From Hirsutella rhossiliensis (lineage: Eukaryota > Ascomycota > Sordariomycetes > Hypocreales > Ophiocordycipitaceae), in assembly GCF_020360975.1 (NCBI RefSeq), contig NW_025408667.1, forward strand, positions 3,968,001 through 4,032,000: a DNA stretch of 64,000 bases. Reading direction: 5' to 3'. Within the stretch, counting starts at the first letter, position 1, and every line of letters begins with the position of its first letter. The notes under the pieces were generated by a model. It worked only from the letters and a program-made list of their open reading frames with translations, had not been told where the DNA came from and did no database searches. The translations under genes and the position numbers were made by a program. Positions 1-10,500 of this stretch are shown piece after piece.

Positions 1-543
1 CCTGCCAGCCACCGCCCGCGGACTGTTGCTTATGGTCAGGATGACAACACTTGGGCGCTCGGTGCAATGACTTTTGCTCGAGTCTTGTAACTTACCGCCA
101 ATCAACTTGTAGAAGATGTCGAGACAGACCGAAGCAGAGATTCCGATGCCAAGCCCGGGCCAGTCTTGGCGCCCGGCCCGTTGCGGCATGCGGTGGCGGA
201 ACCTCGCGTGCACCAATGGGGATTCCTCCATCATCGCACCAGCATCCACCAGTATCGTGTGGTGTTGCAGAAGCCGTCGTATGTAGTCAAAGATTCATTC
301 GACACCAAGGAGGAGCCCGTTGGACCGACGGCTCCCGTTAGTCAACAATGGACGACAAGTGTAGGACAAACGTAGGTTTTCATGCCTCTAAAGGCTGAAG
401 CTGGTGGCGAGGGCGTCGCCGAGTATAAGACCGGCATTGCCTGCCGACATACAAGTTCATGAACATATCTACTGCACATATAACACCTCAACCAAAAACC
501 GCAATCCCATTCCCGCTTCACACAAACCCTTTTACTGACCGCA
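1..543. other. Intergenic, no gene recognised
   Basis: Only short open frames without recognisable domains are present. A TATA-like tataag at about 424 lies upstream of the decayed alcohol dehydrogenase and may be its old promoter. Confidence 0.5.
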
Positions 544-1626
544 TTGGGCTACCTAGACACCTTCACCGGCTTCTGTGTCGACGGGCCGGACTCGTGGAGC
601 AAATTCCACAAGGCCGAGCTCAAGCCGAAGCCGTTTGGGGACCACGACATTGACGTTCGAATCGACGCATGCGGCGTCTGCGGATCCGATGTTGACACTT
701 TGACGGGAGGGTGGAGAATATATCAGGGCTCTTTCTGCGTGGGACACGAGGTCGTCGGCAAGGCCGTCAAGGTCGGGCCACACGCCAAGGGCATCAAGGA
801 GGGTGACCGCGTGGGCGTCGGTGCTCAGATCTAGGCGTGCCTCGAGTACGACCTATGCCGTGACAGGAACGAAAATCACTGCCCCAAACTCGTCGACACA
901 TAAAACGCTCAGTATCCAGATGGCTCGTGGGCTCACGGCGGCTTTGCCTCACATATACGCACCCACGAGTATTTTACCTTCAAAATCCCAGACGCCCTAG
1001 ACATAAACATGGTAGCTCCGCTTCTGTGCGCGGGTATTATAGTCTACTTACCCACGGTGCGTGCTGGCGTCGGACCGGGGAAAAGGGTAGGCATCGTCGG
1101 CATCGGCGGGCTGGGCCACATCGCCATGCAATATGCCGTGGCCCTCGGAGCCAAGACGGACGCCCTGACGCACTCGCCCGGCAAGGAAAATGACTGCAAA
1201 AGGATGGGTTCCAAGGACGTCATCGTGACCGGAAAGGAGGGCTGGCAAGAACCGCACAAGTTCAAGTTTGACTTGATCCTCAACTGCGCCAACGTGACGG
1301 ACCGGTTCGACATTCCGTCTTACTTTTCGCTCCTCAAGCCCGGATCTGACTTCTACATGGTCGGTCTCCCTGATAGAGCCCTGCCATAGATCATGGCGCA
1401 AGACTTTGTCGGCAACGCGCCCCAGCTGAGCGGCAGCCACATTGGCAACCATCAAGAGATGGAGGCGCTGCTGAAGCTTGCTGCGGAAAAGGGCGTGAAG
1501 CCGTGGGTTGAAACAATTGATGTTTCGGAAGAGGGTTGCAAGCACGCCGTCGAACGACTCGAGGACAATAAGGTCGCCTACCGGTTTACGCTTACGGGTT
1601 TCGACAAGGCACTTGGCCGGGCATAG
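544..1626 (+). pseudogene. Decayed zinc-dependent alcohol dehydrogenase (ADH6/cinnamyl-type)
   Basis: One frame covers a whole medium-chain zinc alcohol dehydrogenase, a cytosolic NADP-dependent aldehyde/alcohol interconverting enzyme. Visible landmarks are ACGVCGSDV with the catalytic-zinc cysteine, GHEVVGKAVKVG, the Rossmann motif GIGGLGHIA and a normal C-terminus ending YRFTLTGFDKALGRA. The family start ATG-Gly-Tyr is TTG here. The frame is broken by TAG at 832, TAA at 901 and TAG at 1387. One structural-zinc cysteine is changed: the family CLEC reads CLEY. There are no frameshifts and no intron is needed. About 360 codons in all, the usual family length. The changes are point substitutions, so this is biological decay rather than assembly error. 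An expressed truncated product from the ATG at 1009 is possible but would lack the catalytic domain. Confidence 0.9.
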
Positions 1627-2199
1627 ACGTGCTGTTTAGCGGGGGTTGGAGGCCGGGAGTTGGGAATGTTGATCAGCGTGGGCGATTGATGCAGAGAAAC
1701 CGGAGTCGAAGAAGAGAGTGAAGAGCAGCATCATTTTCATAATGCACAATGCATTCTACTATTTCAAAGCCTGCATCGATGACATGATGTAAAGAGTCTT
1801 GGAGTAAGCAGAATTGTGCAGCAAGAGCTGACCCATTATCAAGGGCTCGGCGACATGAATGAAGGCAACTTTTCCAGCGGCAATATTCGGTTCACCAGCG
1901 AGACCTCTTGAAAGAGGATGGAGATGCTTTGGTCGGACATCGAAAAGGCGTCTTGCGGCGCATTCTCCGCCCGCCTCAAGCCAAGTTGCTGTCCCAGGAC
2001 ACGTGTGGTCGAGTTTCGATGCCGTAAGAAATGTTTTCCAGAACAGCCCCCTGAAAACACACTTATTCAGCGTTGCATATCGCAGTCGAAAATCTGCCTT
2101 TGAGTTCAGGCCGGCTGGACCCAGTCTCCAGTGTGTCTCGAGCGGCGAAATGTCATAGCCGTATAGGTATTTTTAAAGTGTCGCCCCGCATGGTGTAAG
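1627..2199. other. Intergenic spacer
   Basis: Space between the alcohol dehydrogenase remnant and the tRNA gene. I see no domain-bearing frame and no repeat. Confidence 0.4.
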
Positions 2200-2304
2200 G
2201 TTCCCGTAGCGGAGTGGTTACCGCGTGACTCTTATAAAATCAGGATGCTTTTGGTTTTATGGTTAGACATGTCAAGGTCCGGGGTTCGACCCCCCGCGGG
2301 AACA
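2200..2304 (+). tRNA. tRNA gene with intron, probably tRNA-Ile(UAU)
   Basis: A perfect 7-bp acceptor stem pairs 2200-2206 with 2297-2303. The D stem is 2209-2212 with 2221-2224. The T arm, with loop TTCGACC, is 2280-2296, and a TTTTT terminator follows at 2305. Fixing the D stem puts the anticodon at 2233-2235, TAT, in loop CTTATAA, so isoleucine (UAU). Most of 2237-2268 would then be a 32-nt intron at the canonical site after position 37, leaving a 73-nt tRNA. Four anticodon-stem pairs form (2226-2229 with 2271-2274), with a U-U mismatch at the fifth. Another isotype is possible if the intron boundaries differ. Confidence 0.75.
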
Positions 2305-2672
2305 TTTTTGCCTGCTAGACCTGGTGGCCGTGCTCTTGATGGACATGTCTTTTTTTGTCCTTGAATCAATGTTCTTGCTTTCTTTTGCCTCTGCTATTCT
2401 GTTCAAATTTGCGTGACGTTACTTTCCAAGAGGCTGGTCGAGCACGCGTGCTAGAAAACCCCATGCCCGCCATGCGTCCTCTCATCCCACGGCCGGACAC
2501 GCACGATGCATCATCGCCTTTACTTTTCAGTTCCCCTTTTCGCCCTTCTTTTGAGCATTTTTCTCCCCTTCAATCCGTTCTTGACAGCCAGCCAGACATG
2601 GTTGCCATGACTTACCTTAATACGCCGAGCTCAGACGCCTGTTGTGATGATTTCACATTAGCCAGACTCGAC
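2305..2672. other. Spacer between tRNA and DJ-1 gene
   Basis: Pol III terminator T-run at its start, then the likely 3' untranslated region of the minus-strand DJ-1 family gene. A long plus-strand frame here is the antisense shadow of that gene. Confidence 0.4.
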
Positions 2673-3521
2673 TTACGGCCAAGAGCCTTCATTATAAGCA
2701 AGCATCAACCTACCAATGGCCCTTGCAATGGCCTCGCCGACCCCCTTGGCCGAGGCAGGGTTTTGGCCGGTAATGATCTGGCCATCGACAACAATCATCT
2801 CGCCCCAGGGCGACGGCGCCATCTGGAAATCGGCGCCAACTTCAAGCAGCGACGTCTCGAGCAGCAGCGGCATGGCGTCGTCGAGCTTGACGTCCTTTTC
2901 CTCACGGTTGGTGAAACCGGTGACGCGGCGGCCCTCGACGAGCGGCTTGCCGTCAATCTTGGCCTTGTAAAAGACAATGGGCCCGTGGCACACGGCGGCG
3001 ACGGGCTTGCCGGCCTTGTAAAACTCCTCGATGAGCTGCAGCGAGTCCTTGTCGTTGACCAGGTCGTACATGGGGCCGTGGCCGCCCGGGTAGAAGAGGG
3101 CGGCAAACTCGGACGCCCGGCCGAGGAACTGCTTCAGCGGCGTCGTCTTCTCCCACACATCCTTGTGCTTCTTGAGGAAGTCGGCCGACGACCTGTCGTT
3201 GGCAAACATCTCCACGGAGCCGGGGTCGAGCGGGGCGACGCCGCCCTTGGGCGAGGCGACGACGATCTCCGTCTTGGGGCTGAGGACGTCGTAGGGGTGG
3301 GCCAGCTCGGGCTGCACACGTCAGCCATGGTCACACATGATCGGGACTTCTCTCATAGTAATTATGCAAGTCGTATGTCCGCGCCGGCCTCGGAGCGGGG
3401 ATGCACAAGGTGCCCCCGGAGAGGCCGGGCCGGGAATGCTCACCAGAAACCAGCCCGTGGGCTTGTCGAGCCGGTCAATACGATCATGGCTGGTGAGCAC
3501 GACTAGAACCTTGGGAGCCAT
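2673..3521 (-). CDS. DJ-1/PfpI family Hsp31-like glyoxalase III / chaperone
   Basis: Two exons, complement(2673..3311, 3444..3521), 238 aa. The 132-nt intron runs GTGAGC to GTGTGCAG and joins GWFL to PELAHPY without changing frame. The family (yeast Hsp31) converts methylglyoxal to lactate without glutathione and also acts as a stress chaperone in the cytosol. Visible marks are the N-terminal VLVVLTSHD strand, VVASPKGG, the GGHGPMYDL turn, the nucleophile elbow AVCHGP carrying the catalytic cysteine-histidine pair, and the C-terminal ITGQNPASAKGVGEAI. Length fits the family. The ATG at 3521 is chosen because MAPKVLVVLTSHD is the conserved N-terminus. A shorter frame starting with Met-Gln just before PELAHPY is an artefact of the intron. 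Confidence 0.92.
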
Positions 3522-4703
3522 GGTGAAGTATCGTGGTGAAAAGGCTGGAATAGGCCTGTCTTTTCGAGATGGAGGTGGGGGGTGGAGGGATCATGTATGA
3601 TGCAATGCAGGCGGTGCGGAGTGGCTTCGTTGGTTATACGTATACCTGTGTCAATCAATGCCTCGGCTGGCAAAAGAGGGGGAAGCCGATTATAAAGCAG
3701 GAAAGGCCGAGCATGAAGAATGATTTTGTGTCTCAAGAGGCCAAGCAGGCTTTGTGCCGGCGATGCCCACGAACGGATATCCGGCACCACGCCAGAGGAG
3801 GCTTTATACGGCCAGCTGTTGCTCTTCGATGTCATGCTGGTCTTTTAGATCCGTCGTGGGTGTTCACGCGTGGCAAAATTCAGTCGTCTGAATTATAACA
3901 TGCACGGCCACCAACTATCTATATAGGCCACGGCACTGCCCTTACTAGCATGAATGATTTACACGCAATCCATACACGCATGTGCGGTTGCAAGGGCTCA
4001 TCCCAAAGCGATGGGACTTGGACACTTTCTCAGCCAAAAGCCGTTGTTCTCTCGAGAACAGACACAGTGCCGTGCTCTGTTGGTCCGGCACAAGCTACCC
4101 ACCCCGTGATACTGCTGTGCACCTACAGCAACCCTGTTGCCCTGGAACGTGTGCAAGCACAGACTCCGGGCCTCTCATGTCGTTGCTGCCGCCCTCGGAG
4201 GGGAGGCCCCATCGGTACTCTCCCTGGAGGGCAAAAGCGTTGGAACCCCCCCCTTTTCTTTCAAGCCCACGCACGCTCCAGCAGGCGGCCAAGTCCGAGG
4301 TGCTTGCCGCAACTGGACCAGCGGTGATATCCGTCCACAGGCCTTCGCGGTTGGTCGTTGGCCCGTTGGTCGCTGTCTGTCCAGAACCCCTGAGCCACTA
4401 CGTCGCATAAATTCGAAATTTGCCCTTGCCGTACGAGACTCCGGCTCCGTGACCCTGTCCAGCGTGTCAACTGCGTCAAACTGTACCAGTAGCTCTAGGC
4501 TTTACCTTCTATCCATGCGCTCGGTAACGGCGGCAGAGACTGGATCCAAATGATAACGTATGCTCCGGGGAGACTGGAGCTCCGGGCTTGTGCGAGTCTC
4601 GCTGCGCCATGCCACCTATATCGTCGTGACTCTCTCTCCCGATCTCTCTTCCAGGTCTTTGCTGGACTCTTCCTCCTCGAGGGCCAGCTACGTCATCTCG
4701 ACC
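3522..4703. other. Intergenic region, 1.2 kb, nothing firm
   Basis: Holds the promoter of the minus-strand DJ-1 gene and of the plus-strand MFS gene. Several overlapping short frames on both strands between 3950 and 4550 have no recognisable domain. Confidence 0.4.
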
Positions 4704-6554
4704 ATGTCTCCCAACAAGCCTGGTGCCGAGAACAATCCTCTCCTATCGACGACGACCCCTTCCGATGCCGACGACTACGACAGCAGCGACGCGTACGCAG
4801 CCGAGAAACATGTCCTCCCGCGCCGCATCACCGTCGTCATCCCCTGCCTCTTGCTGCTGGTAGCTATGGAGATTGGAGGCACTCTCGTCGGCGTGCCCAT
4901 GAATCAGATCCAGGAGGGCATCCTCTGCCGGCAGCGGTACCCCAACGTTCTGGACACGTCGACCGATGCGCGGTGCAAGAGCAGTAATGTCCAGTCGGCG
5001 CTCTCTTCCTTGCAGGGCTGGGAGCTCACCTTCAGTCTCATCCCGGGCATCCTGACTGCCGTCCCCTATGGCATCGCGGCGGACAGATATGGCCGCAAGG
5101 CTATCCTCGGCCTGTCGCTGTTGGGAATTTTTCTCGTACAAGCCGTCGACATTGTCGTGTGTATGTCAAGTCACGGCCTTCCGAGCTCCTGAGCTACTCG
5201 GTCAAGACTATGGCTGACGCGTCAACCTACTTCCAGGCAGCTTCCCCCAGATCTTTCCCATCCGCCTGGTATGGCTCGGCGCCATGTGCAGTCTGATAGG
5301 CGGCGGCCCTTTTGTGTACTCAGCAATGGCCTTTACCATAGCCAACGACATATCCACTGACGCAACAAAGTAGGTCAAAGATAAAGGCCTTTCCCCTTTC
5401 CCACCGAGCAGCCCGGGCTCGGTCGTTTGGACATCAAAGCTAACTTTGACCCGCTGGCCATCCATCTTCTTCTACCTGTCGGCCGTGCCGATGGGATGCG
5501 AGCTGATATCCATGCCACTGGCCTACGTCGCCATGCAGCGCGGGCCATGGTTCTCCGTCTTCGTCGGGCTCGCGTGCATGTCCACGTCGGTCCTCATCGC
5601 CCTCATCTGTCCCGAGACGCGCAGCATGGCGGCGCCGGAGAGTGACGCCGAAGGCGTGGAGCAAACCCTGGGCTGTGGCCGGGTGGCGCTTAAAGACTTG
5701 CGACCACGACTCTTGACTCTCGTGGAGCAGGTGACCACACTGTTCCAATCCATGTTCTTGCAAGATAGGCGTCTTGGAATACTTCTTTCTAGCTTGTTGT
5801 TTACCACACTTGGAAGATACGCATCGACCATTCTCATGCAGTACACGACGAAGCGGTTCGGCTGGTCCTGGTCTCAGGTAAGGAGCTGCAGGGCATTTTC
5901 TTTCTCACTTTGCTCTGAGCAGCGGTATCCCGAGCGACGCCCCATAAAGTGTTCATATACTGACACCTCTCCAAACAGGCCGGTATCATGTCCTCCGTCA
6001 GCACCCTGGTAAACCTGATCCTCGTCGTGGCGATATTGCCCCCTCTAAGCCACGCACTCCGCTACTATCTCGAGCTCGGGCCTATGATCAAGGACCTGTG
6101 GATCGCGCGGGCGAGCATCTTCGCCCTCATCGCCGGCTCTTTCGGCATTGGACTGTCTTCCACCTCGCCCATGCTGATGGGAAGTCTCATGGTCTACGGC
6201 CTGGGGTCCGGCTACGGCGCCGCCATGCGCGGGCTCCTGAGCCAGGTGGCAGGGAACAAGCACGTGGGCGCTCTCTACACAACCATGAGCGTTGTCGAGA
6301 ACATGGGAATGCTCATCGCCGGCCCGTTGCTGGCTGCGACCTTCAGGGTCGGCCTCGGCTGGGGGACCGCCTGGACTGGCCTTCCGTTCTTCGCGGCGGG
6401 AATCCTGTTGGCGTTCGCGGGTGTCATTGTGAGTGGTGTGCGGCTTCAGGGGCTGGAGAAGAATAGGAATGAGGAGGAGGAGGAGGAGGAGGAGGAGGAA
6501 GGGGAGGAGGTTGTGGTGGTAGAAGAGGAGAGATTGGGAATCCGTCTTGCTTGA
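4704..6554 (+). CDS. MFS transporter, SLC46-like fungal subfamily
   Basis: Four exons: 4704..5160, 5237..5369, 5412..5877, 5979..6554, giving 543 aa. Twelve-helix major facilitator. A short acidic N-terminus leads into a first helix (VIPCLLLLVAMEIGG). A cysteine-bearing extracellular loop follows. The signature between helices 2 and 3 is GIAADRYGRKA. Late helices end at about residue 525. The tail is a glutamate run encoded by a GAG microsatellite (about 6470-6510), followed by a short Val/Glu/Arg stretch. Substrate unknown; plasma or vacuolar membrane is likely. The start at 4704 (MSPNKPG) is preferred over an in-frame ATG at 4560 because fungal relatives begin with such hydrophilic segments. 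The least certain junction is intron 2 (5370-5411, only 42 nt). A different acceptor would change about a dozen residues before TRWPSIFFYL. Confidence 0.8.
6470..6512 (+). repeat. GAG trinucleotide microsatellite in MFS 3' coding end
   Basis: An imperfect GAG run encodes ten or more consecutive glutamates near the C-terminus of the transporter. Being in frame, it is free to vary in length between strains. Confidence 0.85.
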
Positions 6555-7593
6555 TGGACTTGAGCCTGCTTGTGCAGGTGGTGAATATGATGCACGAACA
6601 TCGGTACGTGTTTACTGCAAAGAAGCTTCAACGCTAGAAACTGGGCTTGAGCATTGCGAGAAGAGCATATACATTACGGGCCCTAGCCTACATGTCCTCA
6701 AGCTCTCACCACATCCGTCTCCTCGTTGGCCGAGACAAGCACACACTCGAATACGTTTAAGGGAGACTTGCACAATCATATTTTGGCGGCCTATACTCAA
6801 AGATAGACCGCTGAGAATACGTGGCCTTTTCTTCCTCACTCGTCCCCAGCTCGGCGACTGAAGTCTGCAAAGTCTCACCTAATTGACATGCCTCGAAGCG
6901 ATATCAGGACTGCGTTGACAATTGACATAACCCCCCATCTCCCCCTTTTCCCCAGTCATAAGAGTAATAGCCCGCTTAAGCCAACTGGCGACAGCCAAAT
7001 TGACTCGCAATTTTCATGCAGGTAGAAATGAACTGGTCGCGGCAGGAAGCGGGAGCCCGCGTGGGAGAGGATCAACGCTCATGTTGTTGGTTGGAGGTTC
7101 GACGAGGGCCGAGCCGCCGTCAATAGACTCAATAAGCCGCTAGGCGCACGGGGCCTGTTCTTCTGTCTCTTCATGTCATGCCCATTTGAACTGAAGAACT
7201 GCTCTCACTGTGCAGATTTCCGTCGTCAAGTCTGGCCGCCGGGACCAAGCTGTCATTTAACGCCAGGGAGGAAACGGTAAGCGATTGGATAGTGCAGCCC
7301 AACGAGGCGTTTGCCTCGAGCCTCACTCCTTTCGGCTGCGTGCCGCATGGGTCTTGTTCGTGTATGCTTCAAGGCCCTATTTCGACGCGACGGCGTTCCG
7401 AAATGACGAGAGCCGCGACTCCGGTCCTTGCCGTGGTCTCGACTGCCAACCTCGCGCCCCCTTCCCCCGAGCCAATGTAGGCAGGATGATGACATGGTCC
7501 AGGGGGTATTGGCCTGCCCGTCCCGCAAGCCATGTGAGAAACCTTTCCCAAACTCAAGCGTCGGCTCGCCGCCGTAGGGAGGCATCCCCAGCC
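6555..7593. other. Intergenic between MFS and ABC transporter genes
   Basis: 3' end of the MFS gene and promoter of the ABC gene. A plus-strand frame stays open upstream of 7594 but carries no transporter-like sequence before the TMD0 start, so it is treated as leader. Confidence 0.4.
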
Positions 7594-10500
7594 ATGGACT
7601 CGCCGGCGGCTATGACTGACGCCTCGTTTGGTCCGCGGCTGTGGCCAGAGTTTGACTTTACCCTGCTGTTCGAGCAAACGATACTCACCATCCTTCCATC
7701 GGTCTTGCTGCTGCTCGCCGCGCCGATCCACATACGCGGCGTCGTCCGCAGACCCGTCTGCGCCAGACCGGGACTTCTCCTCTGGGCTAAGCTAGTAAGG
7801 GCAGCTCTCCACCTCTCTCTCCCCCTATACGCTTCCATCCGGAACCTCTTTCCCCGCCTGTTGGCTGAAGCGCTCCTAACCGTGGTCACACAGACCGCAG
7901 CTCTCGCCCTAGTTGGGGCGGAGTTCACAAACGTGCTCCTCTGGAGCCTTGCCGCCGCTTCCGCTCCCGCTTCCAGGGTCTCGCTGGCCGCTGGCGCCGT
8001 GTCATGCGCCGGTGCCCTCTGCATTGGCGCCGTGCTTTATGCAGAGCACCGTCATGCTCTCCGGCCGTCAAACCTCCTCGGAGTATTTTTGACCCTGGCT
8101 GTGCTCTTCGATGCCGCCAAAACCCGTTCGCTGTGCCTTCGCTCCGGCCTACCTATCGAGGCCGGCCTGGCGGCAGTCGTCACGGTGGTCAAGGTTGTCC
8201 TTCTCTTGTTGGGGGAGGTTTCGAAGAGCTCTTTGTTGTGTGAGGACTCCTCGTCATCTGACGCAGCAGGGCCAGAAGCCACCGCAGGATTTTGGAACAG
8301 GTCACTGTTCATATGGCTCAACTCAACCCTCCGGATGGGCTTCCAAGGCCTTATCCGCATCGACGACCTGCAAAGCATGGGACCTTCGTTGAGCTCCGAG
8401 CGTCTTCTCTCTAAATTTGAAGTTGTCTGGGTAAAAGGTCAGTCCTCTGCGTCTTTTACCATACCAAGCAGTCTCGCCCCCTTATTTGAGAATCGATGAG
8501 TTTAGTAATGGCACAGAAACGCCGTCCAAAGCTGATGTCTCCCACAGCAAACAAAATGTCAGCCCATTGCCTGGCCAAGGTGTGCCTGCGCGCACTCAAG
8601 CGGCCCTTTCTGGCGGCTGTACTTCCTAGGCTGTGCTTGATCGGATTCACATTTGCCCAACCGTTTCTTCTCCAAACGGTGGTCCGCATCATCGGAGAAA
8701 GAGATTACCCCCACGAGGTCGTCGGCGGCCTTGTTGGTGCCACCATTCTTGTTTACCTAGGCATCGCGGTACGCTCGACATCTCGCCCGGCTCTGTAGCT
8801 ATTTCACCTACAACCTTGACGGTATGTACTGACGATGGCTTTAGGTGGCCAAGGCTCACTACATGCATAAGACCTATCGGCTCATGACCATGCTGCGCGG
8901 GGCCCTCATCTCGGCCATCTTCAAGAAGACTCTTGGCTTGGAGCTTTCGGACGCTAGGGGTTCGGCCGCCATGACCCTCATGAGCGCCGACATTGACGGC
9001 ATACAGACCGGCCTCTCCGTACTACATGATGTCTGGGCGAGCGTCATTGAGTTAGCTCTCGGTATCTACCTGCTCGCCACGCTTGTTGGTAGTGCGTGTG
9101 TCCTCGCGGCGTTGCCGGCACTTTGTGAGTCTTGCCTTGTCTTGAGCTTCCGTTCTTGAGTCAGCCGCTGCTGAGGGCCTGCATCTAATCGTCAACAATT
9201 GTCAACGACATATAGTCACCACGCTGGCTTCCTTCGAGATCGCGAGGAGAATGGGTCCCGCCAGGGTAGCGTGGAACGAAAAGATACAGACGAGAGTGTC
9301 GGCCGCATCAAATGTCCTTTCCCAGCTCAAGAGCATCAAGATGAGCGGCCTTGCGCCCGCCGTGACAGATTATCTTCAGGAACTCCGCGTCAACGAGATG
9401 AAGTACTCCAGGAAGCTCAGAGTGCTCTTCATCGCAATGCACGTCATTGGTAAGGCCTCTCCATTCCGCGTCATGTATGGGGGAAGCACAGCCGCTCACC
9501 GTGCGCACAGCATCCCTTTCCTGCAGCATGACTTCCGTCCTAGTCATAGCCGGCGGACTGTTTTGGACCAAGCTTTTCGGCCCCCTCAGCGCTGCCGAGG
9601 CGTTTACGACTCTTTCCATCGTTGGCCTCGTTTCGCAACCCGTGACCATCTTGTTGGTGGCTTACCCACAGGCGGCGAGCACGTTGAGTTGTTTTCATCG
9701 CATTCAAAAATTCCTTCTCTTGCAAGAAGTGCCGCAGCACCGCAACGTCGATGGCCACCCCGACAGTCAAGATGCATCCACTTCCTGTGCCGGGTCATCC
9801 ATGCACAAGGAAGCACGTGGCGGATACGGTCAACAAGGGGTCCTCATGGAGATGGATTCGACATCGACTCTGAGGGTAGGTGGATGTGCTGCCGAGCTCA
9901 TAAACGTGTCGATAGCGTCAGAGAACAGATCCAGGGTAATTTTGCGAAACCTCAATATCAGGCTCATGCCGTCCAGCCTTACGGTGGTACTCGGGCCCGT
10001 CGGCTCCGGAAAGTCGACCCTATTAAAGGCATTTCTTGGGGAAGCGCACCTGGTCGAGGGCTTTGCATATATCGAGAGTCGTAGCATGGCCTTCTGCGAC
10101 CAGCTGTCCTGGCTTCGGAATATTGCCGTACGCGACAACGTCAAGGGTCAAAGTCCATACCACCGCGACTGGTACGAAGCCGTTCTCCACGCCTGCCTGC
10201 TCGATGAAGACATGAGGGAGCTCCCCGAAGGCGACCAAGCCATCGCAGGGAGCGGGGGGGTGAATCTGAGCGGAGGTCAGAGGCAGAGAGTTGTATGCCA
10301 TACCTTGGTCCCCGCAGGAGTGTCGTTCTAAACCCATTCTTTAGGCTCTCGCGCGCGCAGTCTACTCACGAAAGTCGATTCTTATTCTCGACGATGTGCT
10401 CAGCGCTTGCGACGGCCGGACCTCGACTGCCATACTTGCCCGGCTATTCGGCAAAGGCGGACTGTTAAGAGACTCAGGAGCGGCAGTGGTCATGACCACT

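Noticed and set aside
2355..3506. 383-codon plus-strand open frame
   Set aside because: Antisense shadow of the DJ-1 family gene; no domain and GC-driven openness.
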